Below are positions 1 to 9,515 of a stretch of DNA of 64,000 nt, piece by piece; within the stretch, counting starts at the first letter, position 1; each line of letters starts with the position of its first letter. The stretch is taken from the NCBI GenBank assembly GCA_904502025.1, contig CAJGDJ010000003.1:18183-82182 (forward strand), read 5' to 3'. The notes beneath the pieces are model-generated. The model did no database searches. It was not told where the DNA came from and saw only the letters and a list, made by a program, of their open reading frames with translations. This DNA comes from an uncultured Muribaculaceae bacterium (GTDB lineage Bacteria > Bacteroidota > Bacteroidia > Bacteroidales > Muribaculaceae). The translations under genes and the position numbers were made by a program.

Positions 1-50
1 GCACCCCTATTTCGCAATAGTTTAGACTAAATATTAATCTAATCAACACA

Positions 51-83
51 AAACGCCCCTGCTCGTAATGAGCAAGGGCGTTT
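51..83 (-). terminator. Rho-independent terminator of the secreted amidase gene
   Basis: Stem AAACGCCC/GGGCGTTT (51-58 with 76-83), continued by TGCTC/GAGCA across a C.A mismatch, loop GTAAT. On the minus strand it lies just after the stop of the amidase gene and runs into a T-rich tail. Bases 1-50 hold nothing I can support. Confidence 0.85.
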
Positions 84-106
84 ATATTATATTATGTATT
101 ATTCGA

Positions 107-3100
107 TTAGCGGATAACCACTTTTGCAGTGTGAGAAACGCCTGCAGTATCAACAGCTGTTACAACGTAAACACCATTGAAGCCTTTAACGTTTACTACA
201 TTTGATTTAGCGTTAGCTACTAATTCACCAGCTACTGAGTAAACCGATACTTTTACTGCGTCAATACCTTTTACTTTCAATGTAACGCCATCACAAGCAA
301 CAGTCATTGCTTCGTTAGCAGCTACATTTTCAACACCACTTGTTTGAGGAGCAACTGCGAAGCAAAGTTTTTCAGCAACTGTTCCAGGAACATAGTGATA
401 GATGAATACTGAATAGTCGTTGTTAGGAACTACGATGAAGCTACCCATTGCAGCACCAAGACCTGCTTTTTGACCTTCAGTCCAAGTTGCAACACATGTA
501 CCTTCTTCATCGAAGATAGCGAAGTTAGAACCACGAGTACCAGTTGTGCCATCAGTAGTTACAGGCATGATGAAGTAAGATTTGTCATAAAGTTTGAACC
601 AATCAAAACCTTCGGTTGAAGCGTTTGCAGTAGTACAACCGCCGTCAGCAGTAGAGAATGTCCATGCTTTAACCATGTCAGTGTTATCATCATTCCAAGC
701 AAACACACTACCAGGAACGCCACGTGAACGCATAATGAATGAATTTGACAAGTCACCATTTTCATCCATAAGGGCATTGATTTCTTCTACTGTATCAAAT
801 GCAGGTTGAGGACAGCATGAAGTTGTCAAACCAACGCCAGCAATAGTATTCGACAATTGAGTGTAGTCAGCATCAACTGCGCCATTCTTGATATTCACGA
901 TAAGAACTTGTGTGCCACCATTAGGAACGACAAATGCGTAAGCACCTTTAGCTGAAAGCATGTTACCACGAATGCGACCCATTTGGTCACAACGGGCAGG
1001 AGTATAACCTTCAACTGTGCTCAAATCAAGTTTATATGTATTCTTCAAGTCAGCTGAAATAATCATGAAGTTGCTACCAGCTGCTGCACCTGACCAACCT
1101 GTGTGAACCAAGAAGTTACCAGCATCATCACAAGCTACTAATGGGCCCATATCTGAAGCGCTCCAATGAGTTGACAATGCAGATGCACAATCATAGTAAT
1201 CAGAGTAACCAGTTTCTGTTACTTGAACAAGTTTATTATTAACTTTATCTACAGTAATGAGATTGCCATTAGAAACTGCAGCGAAACGAAGATCACCACC
1301 AGCTGCAACACCTGGAACTTTAGATGTATTTTGCCATACTTTTGTAAGACCTTGTGCGATTGCTGCTTCAGCAGTACCTTTCACTTTAATAGTTTGAGTT
1401 GCAGCACCAGTAGCAGTTAATGTAATAGTTGCTTCGTGAGCACCTGCTGATTTTGGGCTATAAGTTACTACAATGTTGCCACCAGTTGCATCAAGAGATG
1501 TCTTGTCAATTGAGAATGCACTATTTCCTGAAATCGCTACTGAGATATTGCTTGTAAGAAGTTCTGCACTTACTGCAATTGTTTGAGTAGCAGATTGTCC
1601 TTCTGTTGCTTTAATTGACACTTCAGCTGGAACTGAAATTTGTGGAACTTTTTCATAAGAGTAAGTAGGAACTGTACCATTCTTATAGTAAGCGATACCT
1701 TGGTTGTGTACCAATACCCACATTTCCACACCAGAGTTGCCATTTACTGCAACTTCAACACCCGATGACATTGAAGTGTTACGAGTAGTACCAAGACCAG
1801 TTGATGGATATTCACCAATGTTAGATGCTTCAGCCCAACCTGCTGTACCATCAAGAAGTACTACGCGACCTTTGCGGAGACGTTCTGTTGTAGTTGAGTT
1901 TGGTTCATATGTAGTAGCAAGACCATAACTTGTACCTTTATATGTAAATGCTTTGAATGTATTACCAGCAACCTCTTCTTTAAGAGCTTTAGCATTAACC
2001 GATGCCATCAAAAGACCTTCAGAGTCAAATAATGTTGGGTAGTAGTTTTGACCTACACACCAGAATTTACCATTCGCTTCAGGAAGCACACGTGGAGAAA
2101 GACCAAACTGAACACCATCTGTACCATCTTCAGTCACGTTGAGAACAGAAGGAGTTGTAGAAGCTACGCCATTAGTAATAGCATAAGAAACCACTTTAGT
2201 ATCAGTATCAGCTTTACCTTCAGCAAAGTAAAGTGTACCATTTGTCAAATCACCATCAAGATTGAATGTATCACCAAGACGAACTGTACCACCAATGTTA
2301 GTAGTGTGGAGCAATACTCGTGGAGTTGCATTGTCATTATCCCAAACATATACTTTAAGATCTTGTTGACCTTCAGTAGTAGTTGCAAGGTTACATGCTA
2401 CGATTTTACCATCAACATATTTCACGTCGATAACATTCAATGTACCACCTGAAACACCATTCATATTAAGTTGGCCCATCTTTTCACCAGTTTGAGCCTT
2501 CAAAATCAAGATTTCGCTTGAGTTGTTTACAACATAAAGTTTACCAGCCCCAAATGCCATATTACGGAATGAAGTGTAATCGGTCATCCAAGCAGCTTTC
2601 TTACCAGTTGTTTCAGAGAAGTTCCAGCCTTCAGTGAATGTCAAAGGAGGATTCTTAGCCGAACCGCTAACGATAACAGTTTTCTTGTGAGTTCCACTTG
2701 TCAATGTAATAGTTGTAGAGTGGTTACCTGCAACAGATGGTTTGTATGTTACAGTCAATGAGCCACCAGTTTTAGCCAATGAAGTTGTGCTAATTGAAAA
2801 ATCAGTAGTATTGCTTGAAGCAACTGAAATAGCAGAAGACAATTCAGTACCAGTTACTGAAATAGTTTTTGAAGTAGAAGTTTCAGCAGTAACTTCGCCA
2901 AAATCTACTGAAGCAGGAGAAACAGAGATACCAGAAGCAACACCCTCTTCTAAGTCGAAGTTAAGGAGATGTTGAGAACCTTTACCATCATTACCTACAG
3001 TTACTCTTTTAGAAACTGTTTTATAACCAGTTTTTGATACTGTAATTTCATATGTAGCACCAGGAACACAATCATAGAATGTGTAGAAACCGTTATTAAA

Positions 3101-4027
3101 TTGGTCAGTAGTATAAGTTTTTGAGCCACCAGTTGCCACATTAACTAATGTTACTGTTGCACCGTTTATTGCAAGATATTTATCACGACCACGAGTAGTA
3201 TAGCTTGTATAGCCACAAGATTTAGAGAGATCACGAATATCACCAGCAATGATTGGACAAATATTTACACCATCAATACCTGGAGTTTCAAGATATGCAC
3301 GCAACAATTGCCAAGCGAGGAAGAAGTTGTATCCTTTGCTACACATACGGAATGCTTCAGGACGATAGTCATGGAACCATGATTCAGCCAAATAACCAGG
3401 AGCTGTGTTAGTATTCAACACTCCAAGACCAGAACCACCATAGAAGTTACGGTCAGTCATACCACGAGGTGTGCTGTAAGTAACATTCGTCAATTTTACA
3501 TAATCGTGCCAGTTAGCAGCTGCTTTCGACATAGACAATGAAGTTGAGTTATAAGCCGAATAGTCTGATTTAGATTTAGCACGACACATAACTACAACAT
3601 AGTTAGCACTTGCGTTACCTGCATTGGTGTGAAGCGACATAAAGTAGCCACCATATGAGTTGGATTCTGACGCAATAGTAGAAAGTTCCTTGTCAGTAGC
3701 TTGAGTATTTGATTCACGCGACAATTTGATATTGCTGTTTACATATTTTGTCCAGAAATATTTAATACCTTGTGCACGATAAGTGTTACCCGATGATTCC
3801 CAGAAACAGTTACTACTGTTATAAGTATTATATAATGGAGTCCCATTATTAACTGTTACGTCATAAACGGGAAGTTTCACACCATTTACCGCTGGCATTG
3901 ACGTTTGACGGTCATTTGAAGTATAACCACCATGTCCAGGGTTTACATATAATTTAGTTTTTGATGCAGCCGATGCGCCTAACGACACACAAAGTAGCAA
4001 TAGTATTAATGAATATATCTTTTTCAT
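107..4027 (-). CDS. Secreted N-acetylmuramoyl-L-alanine amidase (Amidase_3 type), modular, with T9SS C-terminal domain
   Basis: 1306 residues with a signal peptide ending near A-S-A at residue 20. The N-terminal domain has the zinc-amidase pattern: VNPGHGG (H32), E77, SLHTNAG (H133) and LAES (E215), as in Amidase_3 enzymes that cut the MurNAc-L-Ala bond of peptidoglycan. A carboxypeptidase-regulatory-like domain follows at about 255-350, then an Ig-like domain (about 366-458), a propeller-like region (460-800), a second Ig-like domain (about 803-890), another propeller-like region, and a C-terminal domain (about 1233-1306) of T9SS sorting type ending in KVVIR. Its ATG lies 3 bases after the stop of the PD40 gene, so the two are cotranscribed. 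Catalysis and T9SS export are inferred from motifs; the substrate could be a peptide or muropeptide other than intact wall. Confidence 0.75.
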   Translation of the reverse strand: MKKIYSLILLLLCVSLGASAASKTKLYVNPGHGGYTSNDRQTSMPAVNGVKLPVYDVTVNNGTPLYNTYNSSNCFWESSGNTYRAQGIKYFWTKYVNSNIKLSRESNTQATDKELSTIASESNSYGGYFMSLHTNAGNASANYVVVMCRAKSKSDYSAYNSTSLSMSKAAANWHDYVKLTNVTYSTPRGMTDRNFYGGSGLGVLNTNTAPGYLAESWFHDYRPEAFRMCSKGYNFFLAWQLLRAYLETPGIDGVNICPIIAGDIRDLSKSCGYTSYTTRGRDKYLAINGATVTLVNVATGGSKTYTTDQFNNGFYTFYDCVPGATYEITVSKTGYKTVSKRVTVGNDGKGSQHLLNFDLEEGVASGISVSPASVDFGEVTAETSTSKTISVTGTELSSAISVASSNTTDFSISTTSLAKTGGSLTVTYKPSVAGNHSTTITLTSGTHKKTVIVSGSAKNPPLTFTEGWNFSETTGKKAAWMTDYTSFRNMAFGAGKLYVVNNSSEILILKAQTGEKMGQLNMNGVSGGTLNVIDVKYVDGKIVACNLATTTEGQQDLKVYVWDNDNATPRVLLHTTNIGGTVRLGDTFNLDGDLTNGTLYFAEGKADTDTKVVSYAITNGVASTTPSVLNVTEDGTDGVQFGLSPRVLPEANGKFWCVGQNYYPTLFDSEGLLMASVNAKALKEEVAGNTFKAFTYKGTSYGLATTYEPNSTTTERLRKGRVVLLDGTAGWAEASNIGEYPSTGLGTTRNTSMSSGVEVAVNGNSGVEMWVLVHNQGIAYYKNGTVPTYSYEKVPQISVPAEVSIKATEGQSATQTIAVSAELLTSNISVAISGNSAFSIDKTSLDATGGNIVVTYSPKSAGAHEATITLTATGAATQTIKVKGTAEAAIAQGLTKVWQNTSKVPGVAAGGDLRFAAVSNGNLITVDKVNNKLVQVTETGYSDYYDCASALSTHWSASDMGPLVACDDAGNFLVHTGWSGAAAGSNFMIISADLKNTYKLDLSTVEGYTPARCDQMGRIRGNMLSAKGAYAFVVPNGGTQVLIVNIKNGAVDADYTQLSNTIAGVGLTTSCCPQPAFDTVEEINALMDENGDLSNSFIMRSRGVPGSVFAWNDDNTDMVKAWTFSTADGGCTTANASTEGFDWFKLYDKSYFIMPVTTDGTTGTRGSNFAIFDEEGTCVATWTEGQKAGLGAAMGSFIVVPNNDYSVFIYHYVPGTVAEKLCFAVAPQTSGVENVAANEAMTVACDGVTLKVKGIDAVKVSVYSVAGELVANAKSNVVNVKGFNGVYVVTAVDTAGVSHTAKVVIR

Positions 4028-4030
4028 CGC

Positions 4031-4954
4031 TTATTTCTCTTTAATTGTCATTACATAAATTTTTCCTTCAGTTGTGTGATAAGCGATTTTGCTACCATCA
4101 GCCGACACACTTGGGAACATTTTGATTTCGTCAGAAGACGAGGTGAGTTGTTGGTAGTTATTACCCGCAACATCTACAATCACAATGTCACTTTTTGTGT
4201 AATAATAACCATCATCTTCATCACGCATACCTATTACGTGAGTATTTCCACGCCAAGATGGTGAGCGCAATTCACCCAAGTTAACAACTTCGCTTCCATC
4301 AAGATTGCATACATATGCATTACCATTGCAACCAAAAAGAATACGCGATTTATCTGGAGAAAGACTTGTCCAAGTATAATAAGGATCACAACCATCCAAT
4401 TGACCAGCTAGAGGATCTAATTGAGTGCGAACACCATTTGCATAAACCACAATCTTGAGTTCTTCTTCTGTAACCAAAAGATCTTCAAGAGATGCTTCTG
4501 AAGCACCTTTTAACACAACTTTTTTAACAGCGTTACCTTCAACTGGCAACATAGCTACGCTACCATTGAATGACATTTGATTTACATGGTCAATACCTTT
4601 AGCTACAGTTTTAAGACCTTTTGTTGCTACATCTAGCACATAAATGTCTTGTGTAAGCTCAGCCTTGTTCATGTTGCGAGTAAGAATAGTTTTGCCATCT
4701 TTACTAATAACAGGGCAATAACCTGCACCTTGCATTTCGGTTAATAGAGTGTATTCGCCACTCTTCACATTAATAAGTGACAAGCCATCATAATTCAAGG
4801 CCGACACAAGAAGATTTCCATCGGGCATAAAGCGAGGATGGAAAGTCATTTCGTGGTTATCAGTAGGGACTTGCTCTACGCTTACCACGTCAAACTGTTG
4901 GGCATTAGCAAATAATGCCGACACAACAGTTACTGATAAAAGCATCTTTTTCAT
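4031..4954 (-). CDS. Secreted TolB-like PD40 beta-propeller protein
   Basis: 307 residues; a signal peptide (MKKMLLSVTVVSALFANAQ) is followed by repeated PD40/WD40-like blades such as LSPDKSRILFGCNG and PSVSADGSKIAYHT, which are typical of TolB C-terminal propellers. No catalytic domain is visible. It is the first gene of a two-gene unit with the modular amidase downstream (3-base gap). A periplasmic or surface binding role is likely, perhaps recognising wall fragments or assisting the amidase; that link rests only on gene order. The ATG at 4954 places the signal peptide correctly. Confidence 0.7.
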   Translation of the reverse strand: MKKMLLSVTVVSALFANAQQFDVVSVEQVPTDNHEMTFHPRFMPDGNLLVSALNYDGLSLINVKSGEYTLLTEMQGAGYCPVISKDGKTILTRNMNKAELTQDIYVLDVATKGLKTVAKGIDHVNQMSFNGSVAMLPVEGNAVKKVVLKGASEASLEDLLVTEEELKIVVYANGVRTQLDPLAGQLDGCDPYYTWTSLSPDKSRILFGCNGNAYVCNLDGSEVVNLGELRSPSWRGNTHVIGMRDEDDGYYYTKSDIVIVDVAGNNYQQLTSSSDEIKMFPSVSADGSKIAYHTTEGKIYVMTIKEK

Positions 4955-5202
4955 TTGGTTAATTATTAAAGTTATTTAGATTTATTATTGTTTTATCAAT
5001 AAATTGAGGAACAACTATATCTAACTCTCTAAGAGCCATGTATTATATAGTTAAGGACCCGTTTTTTCTATGTTTATTATTGCAATAAAAACTACTCCTA
5101 CATTTAGCATAATTTTTGAAATGGCAAAGTTACACTTTTTTCTTAAAATACACATTTTTTTATTGTATTTTTATCAACAAAACCATCATATAGGTTATAT
5201 AT
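4955..5202. other. Intergenic leader of the PD40-amidase operon
   Basis: About 250 AT-rich bases between the PD40 gene and the terminator of the TonB-C gene. It holds a minus-strand TAACTTTG (5125-5132), the Bacteroidetes -7 box, without a clear TTTG box 19-21 bases upstream. If used, the mRNA would have a leader of about 165 bases. No gene or stable hairpin was found in the rest. Confidence 0.4.
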
Positions 5203-5240
5203 ACACAAAAAAAGAGGCAATTTGCCTCTTTTTTGTGTAT
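5203..5240 (-). terminator. Bidirectional-looking terminator after the TonB-C protein gene
   Basis: Long perfect inverted repeat: ACACAAAAAAAGAGGCAA against TTGCCTCTTTTTTTGTGT-like sequence, with almost no loop. It sits 17 bases beyond the stop of the minus-strand gene, and its A/T flanks would act in either direction. Confidence 0.85.
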
Positions 5241-5256
5241 ATTTATATTCTTATTT

Positions 5257-5688
5257 TTATAATCTAAATGGAATTGCCAAAACACATGATACCGGCACAG
5301 CTTGGTTATCAATACTTCCTGCCATCCATCGAGGCATTTCTCTTATTATACGCACAGCTTCTTTATCAAGAGTTTCTTCAACTCCTTTTATCACAGATAT
5401 TCCATTAATTGAGCCATCGGGATATACAACAAAACTACACACAACACGTCCTTGTACCTTATTATTATAGGCATCGGTTGGATAACAACGTGTTTCATTG
5501 ATAAATTTCATCAAAGCACGTTCGCCTCCCGGGAATTGTGGCACAACATCCACATAACCCGAATCATATATCGTAATTTCATTGTTCTTCTGACCGTTAC
5601 CCGTGTAAACTCTATGAATTTGAGCATTAATAAAATTAGCACTAAACGTCAAAATTGTTAATACAATTAATCGATTCAACATTCGCAT
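5257..5688 (-). CDS. Secreted protein with TonB C-terminal domain
   Basis: 143 residues: signal peptide up to about residue 22 (FINAQ), then a TonB_C domain covering most of the mature protein. The hallmark pattern is present: PQFPGGERALMKFI, then YP..A....QGRVVCSFVV, DGSI....V, LDKEAVRIIREMPRW and PVSCVLAIPF. There is no transmembrane anchor or proline-rich spacer, so it is not a full TonB; Bacteroidetes carry many such free-standing TonB_C proteins of unknown role in the periplasm. A good promoter (TTTG-N20-TATATTTG) lies at 5739-5770. ATG at 5688; a second ATG two codons on is possible. Confidence 0.8.
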   Translation of the reverse strand: MRMLNRLIVLTILTFSANFINAQIHRVYTGNGQKNNEITIYDSGYVDVVPQFPGGERALMKFINETRCYPTDAYNNKVQGRVVCSFVVYPDGSINGISVIKGVEETLDKEAVRIIREMPRWMAGSIDNQAVPVSCVLAIPFRL

Positions 5689-5738
5689 TTATTGTGTCAG
5701 TTATCTTTGATTATTAATTATATTTGGTTATTACAGTG

Positions 5739-5770
5739 CAAATATAAAATGTAATTTTTTATCGCACAAA
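5739..5770 (-). promoter_or_regulatory. Bacteroidetes-type promoter for the TonB-C gene
   Basis: On the minus strand TTTG (5770-5767) is followed after exactly 20 bases by TATATTTG (5746-5739), matching the TTTG-N19/21-TAnnTTTG consensus of the Bacteroidetes housekeeping sigma factor. The start codon is about 50 bases downstream. Confidence 0.75.
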
Positions 5771-5918
5771 ACCACACTGCCAATTTTGAGAATGATTATT
5801 AATGTTTTATGTTTATTTACAATGTAGAAAAAATGTAAAAAAAGGAAACTTTATTATAATACATAACATGTTATTTCGTTATTAAATAGTATTAGTATGT
5901 TCAATTAAACCAATATAG

Positions 5919-6959
5919 ATGCAACACTGCTCCAAACATCAAATAAAATCACGGCTTTTATTGTGGCTATTTTTTTTAGTTATATCACTAAATCTCAGGT
6001 CACAAGATGGGTCAACTGCTTACAATTTTCTAAATCTTCCTTCGTCATCTCACATATATGGGTTAGGAGGTATTAACATCTCAACCATAGAAGACAACCT
6101 CAACCTTACCGACCAAAACCCGGCTCTTTTAGGCCCTGAGATGGACATGCAAATAGGCATAAACTATATGATGTATATAGGTAATACTAATTTTGCAGGC
6201 TTAAAATTTGCAAAAAAAATTACCGAGAGAAGTGCATTATTAGCCGGAATACAATACTTTGGGTATGGCAATATGAAATACGCTGACGAAATTGGTAATA
6301 TTCTTGGCACATTTTCGCCCAAAGACATATCTGTTAATGTTGCATATTCACACGATATTAGTGCTCGCTGGAGAGGTGGGATTAATCTGAAATTTGTATA
6401 TAGTGCATACGATGAATATTCGGCAATGGCTCTCGCCACTGATATTGGTGTTAATTATTTCGACCCTGAAATTGACTTTTCAGCATCACTCGTTGGTGCC
6501 AATTTGGGAGGACAAATAAAACGATTCAATGAAACCCATGATCGCTTACCCATGGACGTGAGATTAGGCTTTACAAAAGGATTAGGCAGCATTCCTGTCA
6601 GATTGTCGGTTACGGCATGGAATTTGACAAAATGGAACTTACCATATTATGACCCAGGCGATGGGACATCATCGGAATCTCCACAACTAAAAGATTCATT
6701 TTTCCCAAACTTATTCAGGCATCTTATATTTGCCGCCGACGTTGTGCCATCAAAAAACTATCACATCGGATTAGCATATAACCACAAAACTCGAACAGAT
6801 ATGAGCATGTACTCGAGGAATTTACTTTCAGGATTCTCATTATGTGCAGGACTAAATGTTAAATATTTTGGTGTAGATGTAGCATTTGCACAACCACACA
6901 CCGGAGCAACTACTTTTATGGTAAATCTCACTGCCAATCTAAATGACTTCATAAAATAA
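5919..6959 (+). CDS. porQ: Type IX secretion system protein PorQ
   Basis: 346 residues: signal peptide, then an outer-membrane beta-barrel pattern of alternating aromatic strands. The opening TAYNFLNLPSSSHIYGLGG and NLTDQNPALLGPEM are the PorQ/PorV signature, and the location directly before cmk is the known neighbourhood of porQ in Bacteroidales. In Porphyromonas gingivalis PorQ is an outer-membrane T9SS component of the cell-surface attachment machinery with PorU, PorV and PorZ; that role is transferred by homology. 23 bases separate it from cmk. The T9SS-tailed proteins elsewhere in the window are its probable clients. Confidence 0.88.
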   Translation: MQHCSKHQIKSRLLLWLFFLVISLNLRSQDGSTAYNFLNLPSSSHIYGLGGINISTIEDNLNLTDQNPALLGPEMDMQIGINYMMYIGNTNFAGLKFAKKITERSALLAGIQYFGYGNMKYADEIGNILGTFSPKDISVNVAYSHDISARWRGGINLKFVYSAYDEYSAMALATDIGVNYFDPEIDFSASLVGANLGGQIKRFNETHDRLPMDVRLGFTKGLGSIPVRLSVTAWNLTKWNLPYYDPGDGTSSESPQLKDSFFPNLFRHLIFAADVVPSKNYHIGLAYNHKTRTDMSMYSRNLLSGFSLCAGLNVKYFGVDVAFAQPHTGATTFMVNLTANLNDFIK

Positions 6960-6982
6960 ACCAATACACATTATTATATTAT

Positions 6983-7681
6983 ATGAGTAATAAAACAATT
7001 ACTATTGCCATCGACGGATATTCTTCATCAGGAAAAAGCAGTATGGCAAAAGCTTTAGCAAAAAAAATAGGATATCGCTACATTGACTCCGGAGCAATGT
7101 ATCGAGCCGTAACATTATACGCAATGAGAAATAACATGATTTCTCCCGACCATATCGTTGATTGCGATGCCCTTGTTGCATCACTTCCACACATTAAAAT
7201 TGACTTCAAGGTGTGCGAAGATGGGCAGCATACTATACTCAATGGTGAGGATGTAGAATCGTTAATTCGCCAACTTGATGTATCTAATAATGTATCGCAA
7301 GTAGCTGTAATTCCTGAAATTCGCCATGCACTTGTTGCCATGCAACAATCTTTTGGAATTGAAAAAGGCATCGTTATGGACGGTCGCGACATTGGTACTA
7401 CCGTATTTCCTAATGCGGAACTAAAAATATTCGTTAACGCATCTGCCGAAACTCGAGCTATGCGTCGCCACAAAGAGCTTATTGAGAAAGGTCAACAATC
7501 AACGTATGAGGAAGTTCTTGCCAATGTTGTAACTCGCGACCACATAGACGAAACTCGCAAAGAAAGTCCTCTTCGGAAAGCTGATGATGCTATATTGCTT
7601 GACAATTCAAACATGTCAATTGCCGAACAAGACACATGGCTCATCAATGAATATAATAAAGCAATAGCTAACAACAAATAA
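6983..7681 (+). CDS. cmk: Cytidylate kinase
   Basis: 232 residues, the normal length. P-loop GYSSSGKSSMAK near residues 12-23, YRYIDSGAMYRAVT with the NMP-binding Arg, and GRDIGTTVFPNAELKIF are diagnostic. It phosphorylates CMP and dCMP with ATP in the cytoplasm during pyrimidine salvage and membrane lipid synthesis. It sits between porQ and ispH, with only 6 bases to ispH, so it is part of a plus-strand operon. Confidence 0.96.
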   Translation: MSNKTITIAIDGYSSSGKSSMAKALAKKIGYRYIDSGAMYRAVTLYAMRNNMISPDHIVDCDALVASLPHIKIDFKVCEDGQHTILNGEDVESLIRQLDVSNNVSQVAVIPEIRHALVAMQQSFGIEKGIVMDGRDIGTTVFPNAELKIFVNASAETRAMRRHKELIEKGQQSTYEEVLANVVTRDHIDETRKESPLRKADDAILLDNSNMSIAEQDTWLINEYNKAIANNK

Positions 7682-7687
7682 AGTTAG

Positions 7688-8554
7688 ATGGTTTCAATCG
7701 AAATCGACAACAAATCAGGATTTTGCTTCGGTGTTGTAACTGCCATTCAAAAAGCAGAAGAAGAACTTGAAAAAACAGGTCAACTTTACTGCTTAGGAGA
7801 TATCGTACACAACAGCGACGAGGTTGAACGTTTACGAAACAAAGGCTTGATTACAATTACTCACGACGAGCTAAAGAATTTACACAATGTAAAGGTGCTT
7901 TTACGAGCTCACGGAGAACCACCTTCTACTTACGAGTTAGCCCGTCAAAACAATATTGAAATAATTGACGCAACCTGTCCTGTTGTACTACAACTTCAAC
8001 GACGAATAAAAGACACATACAATAACATGTGTCCACGACCACAAATTGTCATATACGGAAAAATCGGGCATGCAGAAGTTAATGGGCTTGTGGGTCAAAC
8101 AAATGGGGAAGCTATAGTTATTGAAGACATTTCCCAACTCTCAAAAGTTGATCTCAGTCAAAACATCGCATTATATTCTCAAACCACAAAATCATTACAA
8201 GGTTTCTCTAAAATTAGAGAAGAAATTTCAAAACAGAAATCGCCAAATGCAATATTTAATAGCTTTGACACGATATGCCGACAAGTTGCCAATCGTGTAG
8301 AGCATATTCGTCAATTTGCAGCAAACCATCAGTTAGTGCTTTTTGTCAGTGGAAAAAAAAGCAGTAACGGAAAAATTCTATACAACGAATGTCTTGACGT
8401 GAACCCCAATACCCATTTTATTTCAAATGAGAATGAAATTGACGTTCAATGGCTTACCAACATAGGCAGCATCGGGATATGTGGTGCGACCTCTACACCT
8501 CGATGGCTAATGGAAAATGTGAAGAATCATCTATTACACCTAATTAACAATTGA
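7688..8554 (+). CDS. ispH: 4-hydroxy-3-methylbut-2-enyl diphosphate reductase
   Basis: 288 residues. The three Fe-S cysteines are visible in SGFCFGV, DATCPVV and GICGATSTPRWL; LRAHGEPPS supplies the substrate-binding His. It performs the last step of the MEP pathway, giving IPP and DMAPP, the precursors used by the polyprenyl synthase at 39953. One base separates it from the next gene, so translation is probably coupled. Confidence 0.96.
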   Translation: MVSIEIDNKSGFCFGVVTAIQKAEEELEKTGQLYCLGDIVHNSDEVERLRNKGLITITHDELKNLHNVKVLLRAHGEPPSTYELARQNNIEIIDATCPVVLQLQRRIKDTYNNMCPRPQIVIYGKIGHAEVNGLVGQTNGEAIVIEDISQLSKVDLSQNIALYSQTTKSLQGFSKIREEISKQKSPNAIFNSFDTICRQVANRVEHIRQFAANHQLVLFVSGKKSSNGKILYNECLDVNPNTHFISNENEIDVQWLTNIGSIGICGATSTPRWLMENVKNHLLHLINN

Positions 8555-8555
8555 T

Positions 8556-9056
8556 ATGGATAATTTTGTCGCAATAGATGTAGAAACCGCAAATTATCAC
8601 CCCACGAGTATATGTGCAATAGGAGCGGTAAAAGTGATTAATAAGTGTATTGTTGATAGATTTTACCATTTAGTTAAACCAGAGCCAAATTGGTATGTAA
8701 GAAAATTTAGCGAAGAAATTCATGGCATATTTCCCCATCACACCGACAATCAACCTTGTTTTGACAAAGTGTGGAAAGAATTAAATCACTTCATCGATAA
8801 TCTACCATTAGTTGCTCACAACAAATCATTTGATGAACGGTGCATACGAGCCACTTGTCGCACATACCAAATTGATTTCCCCGAAAACGGATTTTATTGC
8901 ACTTTAGCAGCTTCTCGTCATCAAATTCCGCGACAATTATGTTCGTCTTATTCATTACCACAAATTTGTAATTTTCTCGGCATTCCATTTAATAATCATC
9001 ATAATGCACTTGCCGATGCCGAAGCATGTGCAAAAATAGCAATCTCAATTTTATGA
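8556..9056 (+). CDS. DnaQ-like 3'-5' exonuclease
   Basis: 166 residues forming a complete DEDDh exonuclease domain: AIDVETAN (Asp and Glu of Exo I), HNKSFDERCI (Exo II) and HNALADAEACA (His and Asp of Exo III). Proteins of this length in Bacteroidetes are annotated as DNA polymerase III epsilon-like; it lacks any polymerase-binding tail I can recognise, so it may act as a free exonuclease on DNA or RNA. Its TGA overlaps the ATG of the next gene (ATGA at 9053-9056). Confidence 0.85.
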   Translation: MDNFVAIDVETANYHPTSICAIGAVKVINKCIVDRFYHLVKPEPNWYVRKFSEEIHGIFPHHTDNQPCFDKVWKELNHFIDNLPLVAHNKSFDERCIRATCRTYQIDFPENGFYCTLAASRHQIPRQLCSSYSLPQICNFLGIPFNNHHNALADAEACAKIAISIL

Positions 9057-9373
9057 AAAAAGTAAAACTTATTACACTTAGCATCTCTATTTTGACAACC
9101 ATTTTTTTTGATTCTTGTTCTTGCAACAATGAGAATGCAAATATTCAAATATATCCCGACATTGAAGTTATAGCCAAAGAACATGCTATGCAATTTGCCG
9201 ACAAATCTCTTTCAGATATGCAAACACAGCAGAAATTATTTGAGATTAAGGCTCATGAACAAAATCTACGAGACGAAAAATTAAATGCAGAAGCCGACTA
9301 TTATATCAAATCATTCAAAAAACATCTAAAAAGCACTAATCCAAAATTATCTCAAGAAATAGATAAACAATAA
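9053..9373 (+). CDS. Small putative lipoprotein
   Basis: 106 residues starting at the ATG that overlaps the preceding stop; an upstream in-frame start would spoil the signal peptide. Residues 1-22 form a signal with a Cys at position 22 (FFDSC, an imperfect lipobox) and another at 24. The remainder is hydrophilic and helical, with heptad-like stretches (SLSDMQTQQKLFEIKAHEQ), so a short coiled coil is likely. No family is recognised. Last gene of the porQ operon. Confidence 0.65.
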   Translation: MKKVKLITLSISILTTIFFDSCSCNNENANIQIYPDIEVIAKEHAMQFADKSLSDMQTQQKLFEIKAHEQNLRDEKLNAEADYYIKSFKKHLKSTNPKLSQEIDKQ

Positions 9374-9400
9374 GTCAGAAGCCGTTTGCCATCTATATAT

Positions 9401-9478
9401 CCGGAAGTTTTAACATAAACATAATCTATTAATTGTGATATAATTATATAGAAACTTCGGTGGAATTAATTTTTTTTT
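9401..9478 (+). terminator. Possible terminator of the porQ-cmk-ispH unit
   Basis: CCGGAAGTTT (9401-9410) pairs with AAACTTCGG (9452-9460) with one bulge; the loop is long (about 41 bases) and AT-rich with internal self-complementarity. A T-run follows at 9471-9478. The long loop makes it a weak call. Confidence 0.35.
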
Positions 9479-9480
9479 AC

Positions 9481-9488
9481 TATCTTTG
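9481..9488 (+). promoter_or_regulatory. -7 box before the glycogen synthase gene
   Basis: TATCTTTG, the Bacteroidetes -7 element, 27 bases before the ATG. No convincing TTTG 19-21 bases upstream. Confidence 0.5.
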
Positions 9489-9515
9489 TGCTTTCAAAAT
9501 TGAAAATCTACAATT

